Source: an uncultured Bacilli bacterium
GTDB lineage: Bacteria > Bacillota_I > Bacilli_A > RF39 > UBA660
Reading direction: 5' to 3'
Assembly: GCA_934155185.1 (NCBI GenBank)
Contig: CAKPGT010000001.1
Span: 1 to 64,000 of the forward strand
Length of the DNA: 64,000 nt
This document shows positions 43,712 through 51,614 of this stretch, piece by piece. Both the position numbers and the translations under genes were made by a program. The notes under the pieces were generated by a model. The model made no database searches. It was not told the origin of the DNA and was given only the letters and a program-made list of their open reading frames with translations. The stretch's first letter is position 1. Each line of letters opens with the position of its first letter.

Positions 43712-43727
43712 CAATCAGTGGTTGTTT
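43712..43727 (+). terminator. weak terminator
   Basis: Stem CAATC/GGTTG with an AGT loop, then six T. It takes the place occupied by the terminator after the other tRNA-Phe repeats. Confidence 0.5.
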
Positions 43728-43799
43728 TTTGTATTCTGTAATTGTGGTATTTTGATATTTAGTGATATAATTAACTTATAGTAGTTGTGGAGGCTTATA

Positions 43800-44291
43800 A
43801 TGAAAAAGCAAATTGTTATATTAAATGGTACAGGCGGTAGCGGAAAAGACACGTTTATTAATCTATGTAAAAAATATTGCTCATTATCTAGCATTTCATC
43901 TGTTGATAAGGTAAAAATTGCAGCAGAATATTTAGGCTGGAGTGGAACAAAAACAGATAAAGATAGAAAGTTTTTATCTGATTTAAAAGATTTATCTACC
44001 AACTATAATGATTTACCATTTAATGATATTATAAAAAAGATAGATGAATTTAATAATGATGATAATCAAATTTTGTTTGTAAAATTAAGAGAGCCGGGTG
44101 AGATAAAAAAACTAGCTTCTTTATACGAGGTTAAAACGGCATTAATAAGAAGGAAAGATGGAAAAATTATTACATCAAATAGAGCTGATGCTCTTATAGA
44201 AAACTATAATTATGATTATGTTATAGTAAATGGAAAGTTAGATGAATTTGAAGAGGAAGCTAGAAAATTTGTTGAGGAAATACTAAAATAA
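43800..44291 (+). CDS. P-loop nucleotide kinase-like protein
   Basis: 163 residues. N-terminal Walker A GTGGSGKDTF (10-19) directly after a VILN strand. Later FVKLREPGEIKKL and RKDG suggest an adenylate/deoxynucleotide-kinase-like fold, with a VIVNGKLDEF C-terminus. TGGAGG precedes ATG 43800. Related proteins are often annotated as hypothetical kinases; substrate unknown. Confidence 0.72.
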   Translation: MKKQIVILNGTGGSGKDTFINLCKKYCSLSSISSVDKVKIAAEYLGWSGTKTDKDRKFLSDLKDLSTNYNDLPFNDIIKKIDEFNNDDNQILFVKLREPGEIKKLASLYEVKTALIRRKDGKIITSNRADALIENYNYDYVIVNGKLDEFEEEARKFVEEILK

Positions 44292-44324
44292 TGCAATTAT
44301 CATGTAAAAATTCATATAATACTA

Positions 44325-44353
44325 TTGAAAAACATCATTATTAGTGTTATAAT
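44325..44353 (+). promoter_or_regulatory. promoter of tRNA-Arg(ACG)
   Basis: TTGAAA (44325-44330), 17-bp spacer, TATAAT (44348-44353) with TG one base upstream (extended -10). Confidence 0.75.
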
Positions 44354-44398
44354 TATTGGCGTCGCAAGGGATGTTTTACTCTTGGATTTATGAGATGT

Positions 44399-44475
44399 GC
44401 GCTCGTAGCTCAGCTGGATAGAGCACTTGGCTACGAACCAAGGGGTCAGGAGTTCGAATCTCTTCGGGCGCGCCA
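44399..44475 (+). tRNA. tRNA-Arg(ACG)
   Basis: Acceptor GCGCTCG pairs with CGGGCGC, the loop CTACGAA carries ACG (read with inosine) and CCA is encoded. Confidence 0.95.
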
Positions 44476-44514
44476 ATATTTATTTAATACCATTATTATA
44501 CACGCAAAGTGGTA

Positions 44515-44544
44515 TTGACTTTGATTAAATCATTATGATATAAT
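44515..44544 (+). promoter_or_regulatory. promoter of tRNA-Pro(TGG)
   Basis: TTGACT (44515-44520), 18-bp spacer, TATAAT (44539-44544) with extended TG. Confidence 0.75.
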
Positions 44545-44556
44545 CATTTTGTTGTT

Positions 44557-44633
44557 CGGAAAGTAGCACAACTTGGCAGTGCACGTGGTTTGGGACCATG
44601 AGGTTGCAGGTTCAAATCCTGTCTTTCCGACCA
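44557..44633 (+). tRNA. tRNA-Pro(TGG)
   Basis: Acceptor CGGAAAG pairs with CTTTCCG, the loop TTTGGGA carries TGG and CCA is encoded. Confidence 0.95.
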
Positions 44634-44643
44634 GTTAAAAATC

Positions 44644-44668
44644 AACTATTCTTTTGAATAGTTTTTTT
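44644..44668 (+). terminator. terminator after tRNA-Pro(TGG)
   Basis: Stem AACTATTC/GAATAGTT with a TTTT loop and T run. Confidence 0.85.
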
Positions 44669-44727
44669 CATGTTTAATAGTGCTAATTATATATTACGTG
44701 ATATAATATTTATGTGGAGTTGGTTAT

Positions 44728-45486
44728 ATGAAACTTGTATCTTGGAATGTTGCAGGATTAAGGGCATGTTTAAAGAAAGGTTTTGAAGATTTTTTCTATA
44801 CATGTGATGCAGATGTATATTGTCTTCAGGAAGTAAAGGCATTAAAGGAACAAATAGATTTTGAACCAAAAGATTATTATTGTTACATAAATCCGGCAGA
44901 AAAAAAGGGATATTCAGGAACATTAATATATACATTATATAAACCTTTAAATGTTACATATGGACTAGGCATTGATGAACATGATCATGAGGGAAGAGTA
45001 ATAACACTAGAATTTGAAGATTATTACTTAGTAAATCAGTATGTGCCAAATGTAAAAAGAGATTTATCTAGACTAGATTATCGTATGATATGGGAAGAAG
45101 ATTTAAAGAAATATTTAAAGAAGCTTGAAGAAAATAAACCGGTTGTAGTTTGCGGTGATTTTAATGTTGCACATACAGAAAAAGATATAAAAAATGCTAA
45201 AGCAAATATAGGAAATGCCGGCTTTACATACGAAGAAAGAGATAAGTTTACTAAATTATTAGATTCTGGTTTTATTGATACATATAGATTTTTTAACCCA
45301 GATAAACTTGATTCATATACATGGTGGAGTTATATGGCAAATGCAAGGCAAAAAAATATAGGCTGGAGAATAGATTATTTTATAGTATCTAAAAGCATAA
45401 TAGATAAAGTATCAAAGCCTATAATTTATTCTGATGTATATGGTAGTGATCACTGTCCAATTGGAATTGATATAGAACTAAAATAG
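44728..45486 (+). CDS. xth: exodeoxyribonuclease III / AP endonuclease
   Basis: 252 residues, normal length. EEP-fold motifs: LVSWNVAGLRA at the N-terminus, LQEVKA (metal Glu), VVVCGDFNVAHTEKDI, and C-terminal RIDYFIVS and SDHCPIGI with the catalytic His. Repairs abasic sites and removes 3' blocks. GTGGAG precedes ATG; an extended -10 TGATATAAT is upstream. Followed by tRNA-Arg(CCG) only 9 bases after the stop. Confidence 0.94.
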   Translation: MKLVSWNVAGLRACLKKGFEDFFYTCDADVYCLQEVKALKEQIDFEPKDYYCYINPAEKKGYSGTLIYTLYKPLNVTYGLGIDEHDHEGRVITLEFEDYYLVNQYVPNVKRDLSRLDYRMIWEEDLKKYLKKLEENKPVVVCGDFNVAHTEKDIKNAKANIGNAGFTYEERDKFTKLLDSGFIDTYRFFNPDKLDSYTWWSYMANARQKNIGWRIDYFIVSKSIIDKVSKPIIYSDVYGSDHCPIGIDIELK

Positions 45487-45495
45487 TTCTTATTT

Positions 45496-45572
45496 GCTCA
45501 CGTAGCTCAGTAGGATAGAGCGTTACCCTCCGAAGGTAAAGGTCAAAAGTTCAATTCTTTTCGTGAGCGCCA
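45496..45572 (+). tRNA. tRNA-Arg(CCG)
   Basis: Acceptor GCTCACG pairs with CGTGAGC, the loop CTCCGAA carries CCG and CCA is encoded. Starts 9 bases after the exonuclease stop, so read-through transcription is likely. Confidence 0.94.
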
Positions 45573-45577
45573 TATAT

Positions 45578-45654
<77 letters not shown>

Positions 45655-45670
45655 TAATAAAAATATTTAC

Positions 45671-45702
45671 AATATAGGAAATAAACCATCCTATATTTTT
45701 TT
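45671..45702 (+). terminator. terminator after tRNA-Pro(CGG)
   Basis: Stem AATATAGG/CCTATATT and T run. Confidence 0.85.
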
Positions 45703-45757
45703 AATTGAATATTATATTAATGAAGATGCATCTTCATGTTATTTGGGGGAATTTTGA

Positions 45758-46066
45758 TTGAATGATATTTTTAATGCCATTTCTAAGAACCTTATTCAGA
45801 TTGTATTTACTATTATAACTGGAATTATTGGATACATAGGGGTTAGAATTAAAAAGATGTACCAAGAATACATTCAAGATAAGCTAAAAAAAGAAATAAT
45901 TGAAAAAACTGTAAAGTATGTTGAGCAAACATCTAAGGACCTATCTTGTAAAGAAAAAAAGAACAAAGCTTTAAAAAAATCTCTAGAATGGATGAAGGAA
46001 AAGAAAATAAATATTAGTGATACAGAACTTGAAATCCTAATTGAAAGTGCGGTTAATTGTTTATAA
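45758..46066 (+). CDS. phage-type holin-like membrane protein (LL-H holin family)
   Basis: 102 residues. A single N-terminal membrane segment (about 12-32, IQIVFTIITGIIGYIGVRI), then a highly charged helix with VKYVEQTSKDLSCKEKKNKAL, which is the pattern of LL-H-type holins with their conserved C-terminal amphipathic region. TTG start after GGGGGA. No lysin or other phage gene nearby, so an orphan, possibly domesticated. Stop lies in a hairpin terminator. Confidence 0.65.
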   Translation: MNDIFNAISKNLIQIVFTIITGIIGYIGVRIKKMYQEYIQDKLKKEIIEKTVKYVEQTSKDLSCKEKKNKALKKSLEWMKEKKINISDTELEILIESAVNCL

Positions 46067-46100
46067 AGAAAGTCTAAATTTAGGGCTTTCTTTAATTTTA
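46065..46100 (+). terminator. terminator after the holin-like gene
   Basis: Stem AAAGAAAGTC with GGCTTTCTTT (one T.G pair), then T-rich tail. Confidence 0.65.
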
Positions 46101-46160
46101 TATAAAAAAATGTTTATTAATTTTATTTATGTTCATAATACAAAAGGAGGAGGAAATAAC

Positions 46161-46367
46161 ATGAATCAATATAACGAAGTGCCAACAATGATATCAGGAA
46201 AGGATTTAGATTATCTAAGTGATATTTTTAATTGGAATTTTAATGCTTGTAAATTAGCTAATCATTTTTATTCAGAACTTCAAGATGAAGAAATAAAAGA
46301 GATTATGAAAAAAGTAGAAGAAATTCATAGAGAACATGCAAAAGCAGTATTAAATATTTTAGAATAG
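46161..46367 (+). CDS. CotF-like small helical protein (N-terminal half)
   Basis: 68 residues, helical, with SGKDLDYLSDIFNWNFNACKLANHFY. Resembles the first helices of coat protein F/ferritin-like family. AGGAGGAGG precedes ATG 46161. It is followed 12 bases later by a second CotF-like gene, so the pair may form one complex; in Bacillus CotF is processed into two fragments. Confidence 0.65.
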   Translation: MNQYNEVPTMISGKDLDYLSDIFNWNFNACKLANHFYSELQDEEIKEIMKKVEEIHREHAKAVLNILE

Positions 46368-46379
46368 GAGAAATAAAAA

Positions 46380-46697
46380 ATGAATAATAAAATTGGAAAT
46401 AAAAAAGTAGAAGTTCCTGAAACTAAGGAAATGAATGATAAAGATTATATAACAACTATGTTAACTATAGAAAAGGCTATGGTAAAAGATTATGCAACTG
46501 CATTAACTGAAGCTAGTAATAATGACTTATACAATGATTATCTTGACATGTTTAATGATGTAAGTAATCTTCAAAGAGATATTTATAACCTTATGTTTAA
46601 AAAAGGTTGGTATCAACTTGAAATGGCTCAAGATAACAAGATAGAGGAAAAATTAAACTGTTTAACTAATGAAATCTCACAGTTAGATGACAAATAA
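46380..46697 (+). CDS. CotF-family spore coat-like protein
   Basis: 105 residues. PETKEMNDKDYITTMLTIEK, DYATALTEASN and NLMFKKGWYQLE match the CotF family. AGGAGA precedes ATG. Co-transcribed with the 68-residue gene. Presence of CotF-like proteins does not prove sporulation, since such proteins occur in non-sporulating relatives. Confidence 0.78.
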   Translation: MNNKIGNKKVEVPETKEMNDKDYITTMLTIEKAMVKDYATALTEASNNDLYNDYLDMFNDVSNLQRDIYNLMFKKGWYQLEMAQDNKIEEKLNCLTNEISQLDDK

Positions 46698-46730
46698 ATC
46701 TAAAAAAGCCAAAAAAAGTTGAATAAAGTA

Positions 46731-46759
46731 TTGATTTTTATAATTCTTTTTGATATTAT
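46731..46759 (+). promoter_or_regulatory. promoter of tRNA-Ala
   Basis: TTGATT (46731-46736), 17-bp spacer, TATTAT (46754-46759) with extended TG. Confidence 0.65.
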
Positions 46760-46760
46760 T

Positions 46761-46786
46761 AATATGCATTCGAGATAATGCATATT
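46761..46786 (+). repeat. perfect 10-bp inverted repeat just before tRNA-Ala
   Basis: AATATGCATT (46761-46770), 6-base spacer, AATGCATATT (46777-46786). Lies directly after the -10 and 4 bases before the tRNA 5' end. Could be a hairpin in the tRNA precursor or an operator. Confidence 0.7.
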
Positions 46787-46790
46787 ATTT

Positions 46791-46867
46791 GGGGTTTTAG
46801 CTCAGCTGGCTAGAGCGCCTCGCTTGCACCGAGGAGGTCAGGAGTTCGAATCTCCTAAGCTCCACCA
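46791..46867 (+). tRNA. tRNA-Ala(TGC)
   Basis: Acceptor GGGGTTT pairs with AAGCTCC (two G.T pairs), the loop CTTGCAC carries TGC and CCA is encoded. Confidence 0.93.
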
Positions 46868-46880
46868 AATATGTAATAAA

Positions 46881-46907
46881 ACTCTTATAAAATAAGGGCT
46901 CTTTTTT
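46881..46907 (+). terminator. terminator after tRNA-Ala
   Basis: Weak stem CTCTTA/TAAGGG followed by T run. Confidence 0.55.
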
Positions 46908-47118
46908 ATATTTACTCCCAAATTACTCCTAATTGTAAAAACTTGCTTGTTAACATTATTTCATAATCGATGCTTAATGTTAAAATATTTATAGAAAAAC
47001 TAAAAAAGTACTTTAATATTATGACCTGAATTATTACGCCATATATAGTATTTTTAATTACATATCTACAAAATGAAATTATTAATTTAATTATACGTAT
47101 ACTAAAAAGGAGAAAACT
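46908..47118. other. gene-free stretch, possible integration scar
   Basis: No gene. The repeated ACTCC motifs (TTACTCCCAAATTACTCC) read on the reverse strand as TIRSNLGVNI, a pattern like a recombinase tail adjacent to a tRNA 3' end. Weak evidence. Confidence 0.25.
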
Positions 47119-47430
47119 ATGGAAACTCGAGATTTGAAAGAGCTTTTGTTATTTATATCAAAGGTCAAAAAGAATAATGATTTTGGTAGTGATACTGAAA
47201 AAATAGAGTATTTATATACTGAATTAGAAAAAATACAGACAAAATTACCTACAATTGACGAATTAGAAAAGCTTCAAAAAATTGAAATATATTTAGAAAC
47301 TACATATGATGATTTTAATGATTTATCATATTATTTCAGCCCGTATTTCATAAAAATTAGAAATAAAATTCATCAAGAATATGTGAAAAAAATTAGAAGG
47401 GAAAATAAAGAAAAGAAAGGAAACAATTAA
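47119..47430 (+). CDS. small unknown protein
   Basis: 103 residues, Lys/Glu/Tyr-rich, predicted helical; no family recognised. AAGGAG precedes ATG. It ends 1 base before the start of the CFI-box gene, so the two form an operon. Confidence 0.6.
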   Translation: METRDLKELLLFISKVKKNNDFGSDTEKIEYLYTELEKIQTKLPTIDELEKLQKIEIYLETTYDDFNDLSYYFSPYFIKIRNKIHQEYVKKIRRENKEKKGNN

Positions 47431-47431
47431 T

Positions 47432-48049
47432 ATGTCGAATTTTGATTATGATAAAATAAAAGACATGGAATATGACCCAGATAGGGGATGCTATGTTGGT
47501 AAAAATGGAGAAGAGTTCCATGTAACCCCTTATTCTAATGGCACAGGATATAAATACGATTATTATGATAGAAGCCCATATGGAAATGCATCACATAATT
47601 CTACACATGTAAAATCTGATTTAAATGAAAATTGGGATAGGGTGGATAATGATAGAGATAGAGGGACACAAGAAAAAAGTTCCGGTTCGGGATGTTATTT
47701 AACTACTGCTTGTATGCTCCGTATGCAAGAAAATTTTAATGATAATTGCAATGAATTGATGATGCTAAGATGGTTCAGAGATAATTTTGTTAATAAAGAT
47801 GATATTAAGCATTACTATGACATTGCACCAATTATAGTTAATGAAATTAATTCGTTTCCAGAAAGTATAAAAATTTACACATGGATTTATGAAAGCGTTA
47901 TACAACCATGCGTTATAGCAATCAAAGAAGGTAATTATGAGTTTGCATATGATAGATATAAAAACAGCGTTTTAGCATTAGAAGAGCAATTTGCTAAACC
48001 TCTTTTAGAACAAAAACTAGTTAAGGTATTAAAAATGGTTAGGGGATAA
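47432..48049 (+). CDS. CFI-box-CTERM-like protein
   Basis: 205 residues. The segment GCYLTTACMLRMQENFND-NELMMLRWFRDNF (about 88-120) matches the CFI-box (CF/YIxTA...LRxFRD). The N-terminal part (1-80) is Gly/Asp/Tyr-rich and possibly disordered. The family is associated with many surface or secretory proteins, but its role is not known. AAGGAAAC precedes ATG. Co-transcribed with the 103-residue gene. Confidence 0.7.
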   Translation: MSNFDYDKIKDMEYDPDRGCYVGKNGEEFHVTPYSNGTGYKYDYYDRSPYGNASHNSTHVKSDLNENWDRVDNDRDRGTQEKSSGSGCYLTTACMLRMQENFNDNCNELMMLRWFRDNFVNKDDIKHYYDIAPIIVNEINSFPESIKIYTWIYESVIQPCVIAIKEGNYEFAYDRYKNSVLALEEQFAKPLLEQKLVKVLKMVRG

Positions 48050-48095
48050 TATTAAAATATACCTTTAGAACTAATTAAATTTGGGAGGCTTATCT

Positions 48096-48314
48096 ATGAA
48101 TAAATATTTAAAGAAACTATTAAAAGTAGTAGGAATTTATACTGGATATTTAATATTAATTGTAGCATTATTTTATATATTTGGCTTATATGTATTTAAC
48201 ATGATGCCAACACCATTAGTTTTAACAAGAATGATAGTTTTCCCACTTATATTAACATTAATAACCATAGGATTAGCTAGACTTATTAAAAAACATAAAA
48301 ATACAAATAAATAA
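48096..48314 (+). CDS. small two-helix membrane protein
   Basis: 72 residues with two hydrophobic segments (about 12-34 and 42-62) and Lys-rich ends. Function unknown. GGGAGG precedes ATG 48096. Probably distal in the 47 kb operon. Converges on a shared terminator with the activase gene. Confidence 0.55.
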   Translation: MNKYLKKLLKVVGIYTGYLILIVALFYIFGLYVFNMMPTPLVLTRMIVFPLILTLITIGLARLIKKHKNTNK

Positions 48315-48350
48315 AAGCTCCAAGTTTTCAAACTAAACTTGAGGCTTTTT
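48314..48350 (+). terminator. bidirectional terminator
   Basis: Stem AAAGCTC-CAAGTTT with AAACTTG-AGGCTTT, one mismatch, TCAAACT loop; T run on both sides. Confidence 0.75.
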
Positions 48351-48363
48351 ATATAATCTTATT

Positions 48364-49311
48364 TTAAGTTAAAGCTTCACCATTGCTGCATCTATTTCCC
48401 CACGAATCAATTTTTTTGCCATCTCTTTTAATAATTATTATTTCACAATGATTAGGGCAGCGTGGACACTCAGTTGCTTTAGTTATAAAATTACTATTTG
48501 CTGTTTTAAAATTAAACGGCTTTTTTAATTTGTTTTTCATAGATATAACAGCAATTCCAAAAGCTCCCATTAAATGTCCATTATCATCAGTTATAATTTT
48601 TTCACCAAGTATATCCTCAAAAGCTTTTTTAACGCCTATGTTTTTGCTAACACCGCCTTGGAATATAATAGGGGAGTATATCTTTTTTCCTTTAGCAACA
48701 TTATTTAAATAGTTAGAAGCTACACTCTTACATAATCCAGCAATTATATCATTTTTACTATATCCCATTTGAATTTTATGTATTAGATCACTTTCTGCAA
48801 ACACAGTACATCTAGCAGCAATATTGGTTGGATTATTACTAGTAAGTGCAATTTTACCAAATTCTTTAACATCAATACCAAGCCTTTTAGACTGACTAGA
48901 TAAAAAGCTTCCAGTACCAGCTGCACATAATGTATTCATTGCATAATCAGTTACAATTCCATCTTCTATTAATATTATTTTTGAATCCTGACCACCGATT
49001 TCTATTATTGTTCTAACATCTGGATGAAGATGGAGTGTTCCAATAGCATGAGCAGTTATTTCGTTTTTTATGCTATTTGCGCCAATCATACTTCCTACTA
49101 ATTTTCTAGCTGAACCAGTTGTTCCTACGCCTATTATGTTTATATTTTTACCCTTAACTTCTTTTTCTAAGTTTTTAATTACCTTTAGGGATGCACCAAC
49201 AGGATCACCCTCAGTCCATATATACGTACTAGCAATTATATTTTTATAATCATCTATTATAACACCCTTTGTTGAAATAGAACCTATATCAATTCCTAAA
49301 TAACCGTTCAT
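48364..49311 (-). CDS. BadF/BadG-type 2-hydroxyacyl-CoA dehydratase activase (CoA activase)
   Basis: 315 residues. ASKHA ATPase motifs LGIDIGSISTKGVII at the N-terminus, EIGGQDSKII, then CAAGTGSFLSSQ with the conserved Cys for the 4Fe-4S cluster that bridges the dimer. The C-terminal CPRCPNHCEI is an added Cys cluster. The activase uses ATP to push an electron into a dehydratase. The ATG overlaps (ATGA) the upstream subunit gene. Three-gene operon on the reverse strand. Confidence 0.9.
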   Translation of the reverse strand: MNGYLGIDIGSISTKGVIIDDYKNIIASTYIWTEGDPVGASLKVIKNLEKEVKGKNINIIGVGTTGSARKLVGSMIGANSIKNEITAHAIGTLHLHPDVRTIIEIGGQDSKIILIEDGIVTDYAMNTLCAAGTGSFLSSQSKRLGIDVKEFGKIALTSNNPTNIAARCTVFAESDLIHKIQMGYSKNDIIAGLCKSVASNYLNNVAKGKKIYSPIIFQGGVSKNIGVKKAFEDILGEKIITDDNGHLMGAFGIAVISMKNKLKKPFNFKTANSNFITKATECPRCPNHCEIIIIKRDGKKIDSWGNRCSNGEALT

Positions 49312-50384
49312 TTATCTTTACCTTTTTCCTTTCTAAATTTTATTAAATCATAAAAAGCTTCCAATCTAGTTTTAAGTCCTTCATTTGCAGTTTGTTCATC
49401 AAATGATAGGAAGACAATTGGCATGTTATTTTCCTTAGCAGCCTTCATAATAATTGGCATAGCTCCAATTTCTGGAGTGCATCCAGATGGTTTAGTATGT
49501 ATTATTCCATCATAATTATGTTTTTTAAGCCATAAAGTTCTATACACATTATCTAATCCGTCAGCACCAAGAGTATATTTACAATATCTTTTGCACTTAA
49601 TTTTCATAAATGGTGTTATGAATTTCTTTTTCCATAATAGATAACTTAGGTTTGTAAATCTTTTGATTTCAACGTGGTAGCTTGCTAGTATTTTCTCAAG
49701 CTCATATGTTGAAAAAGGCTCCATTGCAGTATAAAGCTCACCAATAATTCCAACTTTTATACAATCTTTTGGCTTATTAATTTTTACTTTCTTAAGTTTT
49801 CTTTTATATTTTTTATATATTAAAAATAATTTTAAGATGCTATTTGTCTTATCGCACTCGTTAAGAAAACTTTTTTTGATTTTTATAAATGAACCAGTTT
49901 CGGCCTCAAAACCTATTTTATGCCTTATTATTTCATCAATTTTATCCATATAATTAACATACATAAATGCAAATATAAGATTATGCAAAAACGTTCTTCT
50001 TTTTAAGTTTGGATTTAAATCTTTAAATATTTTATAAAGCTCTGATAGTCTTAAATGGTCTCTTTCAATAATTTGTATGAATGAAAAATCATAACCTAAA
50101 TCTTTTAGTATTGTTTCTTGCACTTCTGCATAATATCTATATCTACAGCCACCTCCAGCTTGCATTAGAATATTTGCGCCGTTATCTAATAATTCTATAA
50201 AATTTCCTAGATTATATTTAAATGGAACGCAAACTGAATCAGGACTATATTTACTTCCCAAGCCAATAGTTTTTTTAGTTATTTTAGGTGCTTGTAAAAC
50301 ATCTAAACCCGTCAAATTTTTTATTAATTTTTTAACAGGATGATAATAATCGGCCAGGTGAGGGAAACCTATTACTTTTTTCAT
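49308..50384 (-). CDS. 2-hydroxyacyl-CoA dehydratase subunit-like (DUF2229-type), larger subunit
   Basis: 358 residues. Segments GGGCRYRYYAEVQETIL, KPSGCTPEIGAMPI and a C-terminal FDEQTANEGLKTRLEAF, typical of the acyl-CoA dehydratase activase-related (HgdB-like) family. Cys residues (GCRYR, GCTPE, KRYCKYT) could bind iron-sulfur. Overlaps the neighbours by 4 bases on both sides. Together with the activase it could form a radical dehydratase system; substrate unknown. In many Firmicutes this set is fused in one protein. Confidence 0.78.
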   Translation of the reverse strand: MKKVIGFPHLADYYHPVKKLIKNLTGLDVLQAPKITKKTIGLGSKYSPDSVCVPFKYNLGNFIELLDNGANILMQAGGGCRYRYYAEVQETILKDLGYDFSFIQIIERDHLRLSELYKIFKDLNPNLKRRTFLHNLIFAFMYVNYMDKIDEIIRHKIGFEAETGSFIKIKKSFLNECDKTNSILKLFLIYKKYKRKLKKVKINKPKDCIKVGIIGELYTAMEPFSTYELEKILASYHVEIKRFTNLSYLLWKKKFITPFMKIKCKRYCKYTLGADGLDNVYRTLWLKKHNYDGIIHTKPSGCTPEIGAMPIIMKAAKENNMPIVFLSFDEQTANEGLKTRLEAFYDLIKFRKEKGKDK

Positions 50385-51289
50385 ACGTGTATTCCCCCTT
50401 TAAGCATGTCTAAAAAGCTTTCAAGCCTAGTAGTTAATGCAACGTTACTATTTAAATCCTCAAACGTAAGGAGTAGGACTTTACTTTTTCCTTTTTTTCT
50501 CATAATCATTTCATTAGTTAATGAGTCAGGTCCACATGGAAAAGCTGATATTACTATTACACCATCTACTTTATCTTTAAAATACTCAAATGATGCTAAA
50601 ATTTCCTTGTTCATTGTCCAGTGTACTTTAGGAGATATTTTATTTGCATACTCGTCTTTATACATAAGATTCATTTCGTAGCTAAAAATTATTTCTATAT
50701 CATTTTTATTAAGAAAATCTGTTATTTCTTTTCCAATCATTTCATCTTGCAAGTTATATGAATGACCTAAAAGAAGTATTTTAGTTTTATTACTCTTAAT
50801 TTTTTTTAATGTATTTTCATAAATATCTTCTAAGTATTCTTTTTCCTTTTCTTTGGCTATTTTATATGCACTTGATGCTTCTTTTTTATTAAAACCAAGC
50901 TCTTTAGCAAGCATCATATATGCATTCTTTTCATTTTTATGGTGTTTAACATCAATATTAATATGAACTATATTTAGTTTTGGATATAGGTTTTTTATAA
51001 GATCATAAAGGCAGTTAAAATTTGTACAGACTTGCTCTGTTTTTTTAAGAGAGTATATTCTTGGTATAAAAATATGACTGCATTTATCTTTTATACTTTC
51101 AATATGACCAATAAATAGTTTAAGAGAAAGGCAGGCCTCATCAATACTTTTTTTCTTTCCTTTACTTAATATATCTATATTACTTTTTTTACTAATTACG
51201 TATTTTACTCCTAATGCATCAAAAAAACTTTTCCATAAAATTTCATATCTATAATATAGAAGACCTCTAGGAATACCAATTATGGACAT
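50381..51289 (-). CDS. 2-hydroxyacyl-CoA dehydratase subunit-like (DUF2229-type), N-terminal part
   Basis: 302 residues. IGIPRGLLYYRYEILWKSFFDALG is the hallmark start of the DUF2229/CoA activase-associated domain, with KSNIDILSKGKKKSIDEACLSLK and IPR. C-terminus FPCGPDSLTNEMI holds a Cys motif. ATG 51289 has AAGGATG upstream; an in-frame start at 51307 lacks a site. First gene of the three-gene cluster. Cluster appears to be a split version of a large fused activase protein. Confidence 0.78.
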   Translation of the reverse strand: MSIIGIPRGLLYYRYEILWKSFFDALGVKYVISKKSNIDILSKGKKKSIDEACLSLKLFIGHIESIKDKCSHIFIPRIYSLKKTEQVCTNFNCLYDLIKNLYPKLNIVHINIDVKHHKNEKNAYMMLAKELGFNKKEASSAYKIAKEKEKEYLEDIYENTLKKIKSNKTKILLLGHSYNLQDEMIGKEITDFLNKNDIEIIFSYEMNLMYKDEYANKISPKVHWTMNKEILASFEYFKDKVDGVIVISAFPCGPDSLTNEMIMRKKGKSKVLLLTFEDLNSNVALTTRLESFLDMLKGGIHV

Positions 51290-51307
51290 TACAATCATCC
51301 TTTCCAT

Positions 51308-51614
51308 AAAAGTATATGGTATGTTATAGAAATAATTACATGTTAAATTTAGACATAATATTAATTCAAAAAGGTATAAATTTTCTTAAAATAGTATTTT
51401 TAAAAGCTATCAACGCAGTTTCACTTAAAATACGATGAATAACTGCAAGAATAGGGTTGCTTTAAATAGATTTGTTTTCGTATAAATTATTTCAAAAAAA
51501 GAGACAAAAATTATCAAAATAATTTATTCCTCTTTTTATTTTATAAAATGTTTGCATAGACATCATGAAATTTACATTTATAGATAAATTAATATAAATA
51601 TATCATCTGCTTTA
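51308..51614. other. gene-free stretch
   Basis: No gene seen. Contains the long terminator hairpin at 51496-51540 and probably the promoter of the reverse-strand dehydratase cluster. Confidence 0.5.
51496..51540 (-). terminator. long hairpin terminator of the DUF1016 gene
   Basis: Outer stem AAAAAGAG/CTCTTTTT with an inner AAATTAT/ATAATTT stem. On the reverse strand it is followed by a T run, just downstream of the DUF1016 stop. Confidence 0.8.

Noticed and set aside
50340..50681. 113-codon forward ORF
   Set aside because: Antisense to the dehydratase-subunit genes, which carry family motifs.
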